Of a DNA stretch of 48,385 bases, positions 43,759-48,385 are shown one piece after another (the first letter of the stretch is position 1; each line of letters opens with the position of its first letter). Made by a program: the position numbers and the translations under genes. A model generated the notes under the pieces. The model worked only from the letters and a program-made list of their open reading frames with translations, had not been told where the DNA came from and did not search any database. Where the stretch lies: NCBI GenBank assembly GCA_021800535.1, contig JAJYYV010000001.1:148641-197025 (forward strand). Reading direction: 5' to 3'. Source of the DNA: a bacterium. GTDB lineage: Bacteria; Ratteibacteria; UBA8468; B48-G9; DTJG01.

Positions 43759-44516
43759 TTATCCGATTTATTTTGGAAATGTTTGTATCTTAAAATTTCT
43801 AATTCTTTTTTTAATAATTCCCAGTACTTTTTATCTTTTTCTCTTTCTATAAATTCTTCGTTTTTTAATTCTTTCTGAAGTTTTTTAATGTTTCCTTTTA
43901 TGGCTGCTTTTAACAAAGGTCTTTTAATTTTACATTTTTCTGCTGAATTTCTGTGTTTATTTGCCAATTTAATTAATATATCAGGATTACGACATTCCAA
44001 CATCCACCATTCAATTTTTTTATCAGAAGGATTTTTGATTGAAATTATGTCATTTTCAATTAATCTGTTTAACATTAACCAATCTTTGTCTCTTTGTGTT
44101 TTTTTACTTTTCACAAGGTCTTCAAGTCCAATCACATTTATTGATTTTTTAGGAGATATTTTTACTACATATCTTCTTTCCCAAAGTTTTTCAAAAGAGT
44201 CACAACCTTTCAGTTTGGCAAGAATGTCTATTCTTAAATTTTTAACAGATTTTTCATAGCATCTAAAATGGCAGGCATGTCCTTTATCAAGAAATGATTT
44301 TTTTAATGGAGGGACATAAATGCTTTTTGCTTTTAAAAGTGTTAAAGCTTTTTTTACTTTATTCAGATTTTCAGGGTCACAAAGTATTATAAAATCCGTA
44401 TCACGGCTGAATTCAGCTGCGCCGTAAATTATACTTGCCTGTCCTCCTATAAGAAGACTTTTTACGCCTGATTTTTGGAAAATAGAAAGGACTTTGAGTA
44501 TCGGGTTCTGGGTCAA
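43755..44516 (-). CDS. Nucleotidyltransferase-fold protein (AbiEii/MNT-like)
   Basis: Encodes 253 residues from a TTG start at 44516, supported by AGGAGG six bases upstream. The fold shows LLIGGQASIIYG (21-32) and RDTDFIIL (38-45) with D39 and D41 as metal ligands, then RIDILAKL with a possible third Asp. The C-terminal half (about 170-253) is helical and charged. The family includes toxin-type and tRNA-modifying nucleotidyltransferases as well as untested proteins. The gene is embedded at its 5' end in a small upstream gene, as in other two-gene pairs of this type. The target is unknown. Confidence 0.8.
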   Translation of the reverse strand: MTQNPILKVLSIFQKSGVKSLLIGGQASIIYGAAEFSRDTDFIILCDPENLNKVKKALTLLKAKSIYVPPLKKSFLDKGHACHFRCYEKSVKNLRIDILAKLKGCDSFEKLWERRYVVKISPKKSINVIGLEDLVKSKKTQRDKDWLMLNRLIENDIISIKNPSDKKIEWWMLECRNPDILIKLANKHRNSAEKCKIKRPLLKAAIKGNIKKLQKELKNEEFIEREKDKKYWELLKKELEILRYKHFQNKSDN

Positions 44517-44625
44517 GACTTCCTCCTAAGGTTAAATAAATTTTCCACAATTTGCCGGATTCCTTTATTCTTTCCAATGGTTTCATTTTTAACCATTCCT
44601 GTTCTTCGCTAACATATTTTTTCAT
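44413..44625 (-). CDS. Small partner protein overlapping the nucleotidyltransferase gene
   Basis: Encodes 70 residues. The central pattern KMKPLERIKESGKLWKIYL followed by LGGSLDPEPDTQSPF resembles small proteins I recall being encoded just before nucleotidyltransferase genes in other bacteria, so it is likely real. That recollection was not checked. The last 104 bases overlap the nucleotidyltransferase gene in another frame, and the codons for LGGS contain that gene's SD. The C-terminus (KIRRKKSSYRRTGKYN) is basic. No SD is obvious for the ATG at 44625. A toxin-antitoxin pairing is possible but unproven. Confidence 0.6.
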   Translation of the reverse strand: MKKYVSEEQEWLKMKPLERIKESGKLWKIYLTLGGSLDPEPDTQSPFYFPKIRRKKSSYRRTGKYNLRRS

Positions 44626-44682
44626 GTTTTTATATTCTTTTATTTTAGCATATTTAATAATATTGGGGAAAATTCAATAGAG

Positions 44683-46062
44683 TTATTTTCCAATACAAAA
44701 TTTTTCAAATATTGAATCAATAATCTCATCTGATAGATTTTTCCCTGTAATGATGTCTATATCCAATAGACAAAATTTTATTTGTTCTGAGATAATATCT
44801 AAAGAAAAATTTTCATTGACAAGTTTTTGAGTCTCTATAAGATTACTTAGAATATTTTTAAGTATTGTTTCCTGTCGAATATTTAAGAAAAATTCAGGGT
44901 CTTTAAGGGTTCCTGAGCCTTTTTCAATCAACTGATATATCTTTTCATAGAGAGTATTAATGCCATAACCTGTCCTTGCAGAAATTTTTATAGTTTTTTC
45001 TTCGTTTGTAAATCTTTCAATTTCTTTTGTATCTATTTTAAAAGGAAGATCAGTCTTATTTATAACAACAAGGTATTGCCTGTTTTTAAGATTTTTCATA
45101 AGTTCTATATCAAGTGCATCAATAGATTGGCTTCCATCAAGAATCAGTAAAACAATTTCTGCCTTTTCCATCCATGATTTTGCTTTTTCCACGCCCATTT
45201 TTTCAATTATTCCTTCAGGATTTCTTATTCCTGCAGTATCTATTATCTTTAAAGGTATGCCCTTTATAGAAATAACAGATTCTATGGCATCTCTTGTTGT
45301 TCCTGGTATTTCTGAAACAAGGGCTTTTTCTTCCTGGGTAAGAAGATTAAGAAGACTTGATTTCCCAACATTTGGTTTTCCTACAATTGCTGCTTTGATG
45401 CCTTCAGTAAAAATTTTACCAGACTGTCCTGATTTTAAAATACTTTCTGCATTCTTATATATTATATTTATAGATTCTTTGATATCTGGTTGTATTTCTT
45501 TAATGGCATGTTCTTCAGCAAAATCTATCATTGTTTCTAATTCAACAAGAAGGTTGAAAATTTTGGTTCTTAGATTTTGTATTTTTTCTGATAATGCTCC
45601 ACTTAGTTGTTTTATTGAAATTTCAAGGGATTTTTCTGTTTGGGCCAGGATAATATTCATAACACTCTCTGCCTGTGTTATATCAATTCTTCCATTAAAA
45701 AAGGCTCTTTTGGTAAATTCCCCTGGACTTGCAAGTCTTATTCCTCTGGATAAACAAAGGCTTAATATGCTTTTCATAGCAGCAAGTCCTCCATGACATC
45801 CAATTTCTGCCATATCTTCTCTGGTATAACTTTTGGGATGTTTCATTATAGTTACAAGAACCTCATCAAGAATTTTATTGCCATCAATAATATATCCATA
45901 TTTTACTGTATGGCTTTTCCATTTATTTAGAGATACTTTTTTATTTTTTGGTTGAAAAATTTCTTGTATAATCCTATAGGTATCTGGGCCGCTAATCCTT
46001 ATAATACCAATTCCACTTATTCCAAGGGGCGTAGAAACTGCACAAATAGTATCATTTTCCAT
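44683..46062 (-). CDS. mnmE: tRNA modification GTPase MnmE
   Basis: Encodes 459 residues. The N-terminal tetrahydrofolate-binding domain, a helical domain and the inserted G domain are in order: G1 GKPNVGKS (228-235), GTTRDAIE (G2), DTAG (G3) and NKTD (G4). The C-terminal CIGK motif is intact. With MnmG it modifies U34 of tRNAs reading NNA/NNG codons. The SD GGAGGA precedes the ATG. It is divergent from htpX across 91 bp. Confidence 0.98.
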   Translation of the reverse strand: MENDTICAVSTPLGISGIGIIRISGPDTYRIIQEIFQPKNKKVSLNKWKSHTVKYGYIIDGNKILDEVLVTIMKHPKSYTREDMAEIGCHGGLAAMKSILSLCLSRGIRLASPGEFTKRAFFNGRIDITQAESVMNIILAQTEKSLEISIKQLSGALSEKIQNLRTKIFNLLVELETMIDFAEEHAIKEIQPDIKESINIIYKNAESILKSGQSGKIFTEGIKAAIVGKPNVGKSSLLNLLTQEEKALVSEIPGTTRDAIESVISIKGIPLKIIDTAGIRNPEGIIEKMGVEKAKSWMEKAEIVLLILDGSQSIDALDIELMKNLKNRQYLVVINKTDLPFKIDTKEIERFTNEEKTIKISARTGYGINTLYEKIYQLIEKGSGTLKDPEFFLNIRQETILKNILSNLIETQKLVNENFSLDIISEQIKFCLLDIDIITGKNLSDEIIDSIFEKFCIGK

Positions 46063-46153
46063 TTTGATTTTTTATTCCTCCAATATTTATGATATAATAT
46101 ATTATTATAAAAAATTAAAAAAATATAATATAAGAGTAGGAGGAAGATAAAAA

Positions 46154-46999
46154 ATGGGTGCAAAATTTAAAAGTGTATTTTTACTTGGGGTTCTTTCAGT
46201 ATTATTAATATGGATTGGTAGTTATTGGGGGGAAAATGGGATAATCATTGCTTTTGTTTTTGCTTTGGCAATGAATGCTTTTTCTTATTTCAAGGGAGAT
46301 AAACTTGTTCTTAAAATGAGCCATGCCCGGGAAGTTTCAGAGAAAGAAGCTCCTGATTTATACCATCTTGTTGGCGAAGTGGTGTCTGTCGCTGGTCTGC
46401 CAATGCCAAAGATTTATATAATCCCCAATGATAGTCCAAACGCTTTTGCCACAGGAAGAGACCCACAACATGCATCAATAGCATTTACTCATGGAATTTT
46501 AGACCTTTTGAATAAAGATGAACTAAAAGGTGTAATCGGTCATGAACTATCACATGTAAAAAACAGGGATATTTTAATTGCTACAATAGCAGCAACAATT
46601 GCAAGCGCTATTTCAATGATAGGATTTATGGTCAGGTGGGGTGCAATATTTGGAGGATTGGGCGGGAGGAATGAAGATGAGAATATTGTTTCTCTGGTTG
46701 TTTTGGGGATTCTTCTTCCTCTATCAGCAACAATGATTCAACTTGCCATATCAAGAAATAGAGAATATTTGGCAGATGAAACAGGAGCAAAATTTTGTGG
46801 AAATCCATTATTCCTTGCAAATGCATTAAGAAAAATATCCAGAGGTATAGCAAGGGAACCAATGAATAACGCAAATCCTGCCACAACCCATCTTTATATT
46901 ATGAATCCATTTACTAAAAAAAGTATGCTATCTTTATTTGCGACACATCCACCAACAGAAGAAAGAATAAAAAGACTTGAGAGTATGGCTTTTATGTGA
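46154..46999 (+). CDS. htpX: HtpX-like membrane zinc metalloprotease
   Basis: Encodes 281 residues. Two N-terminal membrane helices (about 8-22, 28-46) and two later ones flank the protease domain. The zinc site HELSH is at 130-134, and the third ligand Glu is in REYLADETGA near 205. HtpX degrades misfolded inner-membrane proteins and is stress-induced in other bacteria. A strong SD (AGGAGGA) precedes the ATG. It is followed by tRNA-Asp on the same strand. Confidence 0.96.
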   Translation: MGAKFKSVFLLGVLSVLLIWIGSYWGENGIIIAFVFALAMNAFSYFKGDKLVLKMSHAREVSEKEAPDLYHLVGEVVSVAGLPMPKIYIIPNDSPNAFATGRDPQHASIAFTHGILDLLNKDELKGVIGHELSHVKNRDILIATIAATIASAISMIGFMVRWGAIFGGLGGRNEDENIVSLVVLGILLPLSATMIQLAISRNREYLADETGAKFCGNPLFLANALRKISRGIAREPMNNANPATTHLYIMNPFTKKSMLSLFATHPPTEERIKRLESMAFM

Positions 47000-47011
47000 T
47001 TTGAAAATTTT

Positions 47012-47086
47012 GGGGCCGTGGTGCAGTGGTTCTAACATGTCGGATTGTCGATCCGAAGATCGCGGGTTCAAATCCCGTCGGCCCCG
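47012..47086 (+). tRNA. tRNA-Asp (anticodon GTC)
   Basis: Acceptor GGGGCCG pairs with CGGCCCC, with discriminator G at 47086 as expected for Asp. Anticodon stem TCGGA/TCCGA encloses TTGTCGA with anticodon GTC. The T-arm is CGGGTTCAAATCCCG. CCA is not encoded. Its last 18 bases plus 9 downstream bases recur at 47202-47228. Confidence 0.97.
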
Positions 47087-47095
47087 TTTAGCATT
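47069..47095 (+). repeat. Copy 1 of 27-bp direct repeat at the tRNA-Asp 3' end
   Basis: This copy covers the last 18 bases of tRNA-Asp and the next 9 bases. It matches 47202-47228 at 26 of 27 positions. Duplication of a tRNA 3' end is a classic footprint of site-specific integration, but here only about 106 bp lie between the copies. Confidence 0.85.
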
Positions 47096-47100
47096 CTCCG

Positions 47101-47209
47101 AAAAAAAAGGGATTTGAAGAGAGCGAAGTCAGAGGATTGTGAGTGAACGCAACAATCCTCAGCGAGTGGCCGACCCCGAGCGTAGTGGGAGCGAGGGGCG
47201 CCAAATCCC
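47101..47209 (-). terminator. GC-rich hairpin element between tRNA-Asp and btuF-like gene, terminator-like on the minus strand
   Basis: GGGATTTG (47109-47116) is the exact reverse complement of CAAATCCC (47202-47209). Inside, GAGGATTGT (47132-47140) pairs with ACAATCCTC (47152-47160), and CCCC/GGGG near 47174 and 47195 can close another arm. On the minus strand this branched structure is followed by eight T (47101-47108), as in an intrinsic terminator for the btuF-like gene. The inner 85 bp are far richer in G+C than the rest of the window and contain degenerate repeats of GAGCGAAG. Confidence 0.5.
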
Positions 47210-47228
47210 GTCGGCCCCGATTAGCATT
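47202..47228 (+). repeat. Copy 2 of 27-bp direct repeat (partial tRNA-Asp 3' end)
   Basis: This is a second copy of the tRNA-Asp 3' sequence, offset 133 bp from copy 1, with a single mismatch (A at 47220 instead of T). No other part of a tRNA is present, so it is not a second tRNA gene. Confidence 0.85.
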
Positions 47229-47282
47229 GTTCTTTGAAGACGGGTTTGAACTATTGGGTTCACCACTACGGCTGTTTTGTCC

Positions 47283-48164
47283 TTATAATTTTTCACTCTG
47301 AATGAAGAATACCATTTTATTTAGAGTCTTGGGAAAGTTTTCTGGTGTGGGACTGCTTAATAGGTATTGATTAATTCCAAAAATTTTATTATTTTTCACT
47401 GCATTTATTGTTTTATATTTTTCCCATATTTTTTTCTCATTTTTAAAAAAGATTTCCATATTATCAATTATAATCACATCAGGATTTTGTTTTATTACCT
47501 CTTCCCGACTGTATATTCCTGAACCTGCATTTTGTGCAATATTTATTCCTCCAGCAAATTTAATGAAATCATTAATAAAGGTATTACCACTTGCAGTAAA
47601 TAAAGGATTATCCCCAAGTTCTATAAATACCTTTTTTTTTGGTAAATGTTTTATTTTTTCTTTTATTTCAGAAACTTCTTTTCTGGATTTTTCAATAATA
47701 TTTTCTGCTTTGTTTTCTTCTCCTACAATTTTTCCAATTTCCAAAAATTGTCTGCATATTCCATTAAAATTTTTTGGTTCTGAAAAGGTTACAACTCTTA
47801 TCCCAAGATTTTTTAGTTCTTCTTTTTGATTAGGGCTGGTAAGTGAAGTGGCAAATACTATATCAGGTTTCAAACTGACTATTTTTTCAACATTTATTTC
47901 CACCACTGAACCTACCTTTTTAATAAATTTTGCCTGTGGAGGCTTTACATCATATATAGTATCTCCAACAATTTTATTTCCCACACCCAACAGAAAAAGG
48001 TCCTGGGTAATAGTAGGCCCCAAAGATATTATTCTTTGCGGATATTTCCCGGGAGATTGGAACAAGAATTTATTTTTTTCTTTATGTAAATGCAGGAAAA
48101 AATAAGTAATGAGTCCTCCTATAATAAGTAAAAATATAATTAAGTATTTAATTGTTTTTATCAT
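47283..48164 (-). CDS. BtuF-like ABC transporter substrate-binding protein
   Basis: Encodes 293 residues. One N-terminal hydrophobic segment (about 5-25) without a lipobox cysteine suggests a membrane anchor or uncleaved signal. The rest is a helical-backbone class III binding protein (RIISLGPTITQDLFLLG, VEKIVSLKPDIVFATS, and a late NPDVIIIDN). The family binds cobalamin, haem or ferric siderophores. Given the corrinoid-related genes in the window, cobalamin or a precursor is plausible. Permease and ATPase genes are not adjacent. It is convergent with htpX/tRNA-Asp and divergent from a secreted-protein gene. Confidence 0.85.
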   Translation of the reverse strand: MIKTIKYLIIFLLIIGGLITYFFLHLHKEKNKFLFQSPGKYPQRIISLGPTITQDLFLLGVGNKIVGDTIYDVKPPQAKFIKKVGSVVEINVEKIVSLKPDIVFATSLTSPNQKEELKNLGIRVVTFSEPKNFNGICRQFLEIGKIVGEENKAENIIEKSRKEVSEIKEKIKHLPKKKVFIELGDNPLFTASGNTFINDFIKFAGGINIAQNAGSGIYSREEVIKQNPDVIIIDNMEIFFKNEKKIWEKYKTINAVKNNKIFGINQYLLSSPTPENFPKTLNKMVFFIQSEKL

Positions 48165-48171
48165 TTTTTAA

Positions 48172-48192
48172 ATTATTAAGTTGCAATAAAAA
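48172..48192. repeat. Copy 1 of 21-bp direct repeat, candidate operator
   Basis: ATTATTAAGTTGCAATAAAAA, split as 12 + 9 bases around the TTGC core, recurs at 48250-48270 with one mismatch and a 78-bp offset. It lies 8 bp upstream of the btuF-like ATG. The two copies flank the divergent promoter region and may bind one regulator. Confidence 0.45.
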
Positions 48193-48225
48193 AGAATATT
48201 AAAAATTTTAACGCTAAAAATAAAT

Positions 48226-48254
48226 TTGACAAAAAAAATATAAAGTATTATTAT
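48226..48254 (+). promoter_or_regulatory. Sigma70-type promoter of the right-edge gene
   Basis: TTGACA (48226-48231) and TATTAT (48249-48254) are separated by 17 bp, about 57 bp upstream of the ATG at 48311. The -10 runs into copy 2 of the 21-bp repeat. Confidence 0.75.
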
Positions 48255-48270
48255 TAACTTGCAATAAAAA
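48250..48270. repeat. Copy 2 of 21-bp direct repeat, candidate operator
   Basis: This copy matches 48172-48192 at 20 of 21 bases (C for G at 48258). It overlaps the -10 and start region of the plus-strand promoter, a natural place for repression. Confidence 0.45.
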
Positions 48271-48310
48271 TCTTATCAACTTTTTTTAACTCAAGTAAGA
48301 AAGGATATAT

Positions 48311-48385
48311 ATGAAAAATTTAAAATCTAAAATAGTATTAGCAGGAGCCGCAGTAATATTCTCATCATTTTTTTTACCATCAAGT
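48311..48385 (+). CDS. Secreted protein N-terminus (partial)
   Basis: Only 25 codons are visible before the right edge. They start with MKNLKSKIVLAGAAVIFSSF, which looks like a signal peptide. The SD AAAGGA and a good promoter support a real gene. Nothing can be said of its function. It is divergent from the btuF-like gene across 146 bp. Confidence 0.7.
   Translation, partial: MKNLKSKIVLAGAAVIFSSFFLPSS

Noticed and set aside
45257-45796. 179-codon open frame on the plus strand
   Set aside because: It is antisense to mnmE and is explained by its codon bias.
47202-47228. A second tRNA gene
   Set aside because: Only the T-arm 3' side and acceptor end are duplicated. No D-arm or anticodon arm is present.
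48165-48310. Cobalamin riboswitch ahead of the btuF-like gene
   Set aside because: No B12-box-like sequence and no long structured leader are present. The region is almost pure A/T.

Overview
The window is about 48 kb of compact, AT-rich bacterial chromosome that looks like a slow-evolving core region, not a mobile island. Nearly every gene abuts or overlaps its neighbour. MCE/Mla lipid-transport genes, SurA/parvulin-type periplasmic folding factors, an O-antigen-ligase-like membrane protein and several signal peptides indicate a diderm. A CooC with its CxC motif, a RACo-type corrinoid reactivator, a URO-D methyltransferase-family protein, a HycI-type hydrogenase maturation protease, a class 1B PyrD/PyrK pair and oxygen-sensitive radical-SAM LipA indicate an anaerobe with corrinoid/CO-dehydrogenase chemistry. 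I cannot place it reliably. A poorly cultured candidate phylum (Omnitrophota/Ratteibacteria-like) is a guess from gene style only.

Layout. 1-3.7 kb (minus): a large secreted glycoside-hydrolase-like gene cut by the left edge, preceded by its likely GntR/LacI-hybrid regulator, with an 18-bp palindrome between them. 3.8-7.0 kb (minus): a PilZ protein, then a URO-D protein and an MFS transporter in one operon. 7.1-18.0 kb (plus): one long run of pyrR, pyrB, a UvrD-like helicase, mlaD, radA, two periplasmic folding genes, pdxA, ksgA and a SIS isomerase, followed by a TIM-barrel isomerase and tRNA-Arg(CCT). 18.2-20.3 kb (minus): lipA and lpd. 20.5-22.9 kb (plus): rpsO and pnp. 30.9 to 22.9 kb (minus): a nine-gene operon of hycI-like, pyrK, pyrD, O-antigen ligase/TPR, ricT-like, metG, pyrH, frr and cmk. 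31.0-34.7 kb (plus): a P-loop/DRTGG protein, a RACo-like activator and CooC. 40.6 to 34.7 kb (minus): rpsF, ssb, rpsR, rplI, dnaB, mlaE, mlaF and purH.

40.7-41.7 kb carries a ParA gene and a 55-codon ribbon-helix-helix gene. This cassette is bracketed by two arrays of 8-bp direct repeats (core TATCA), one over the parA promoter and one immediately after the small gene. It resembles a plasmid-type Ib partition module (ParA plus omega/ParG-like protein plus iterated centromere) sitting beside the ssb/dnaB operon. This is the most interesting system in the window.

41.8-48.4 kb: an aminotransferase with an unknown secreted protein, a nucleotidyltransferase overlapping a small partner gene, mnmE, htpX and tRNA-Asp(GTC). 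The 3' end of tRNA-Asp is duplicated 133 bp downstream, on the far side of a GC-rich, hairpin-forming insert. A BtuF-like binding protein and the first 25 codons of a secreted protein follow.

Themes: corrinoid/one-carbon functions recur (URO-D, RACo, CooC, BtuF-like) without their large enzymes in view. Mla genes are split between two operons. Convergent genes share overlapping stop codons, and several promoters leave almost no leader before the start codon. No intergenic stretch exceeds 300 bases without a gene. No IS element, CRISPR array or rRNA was seen.
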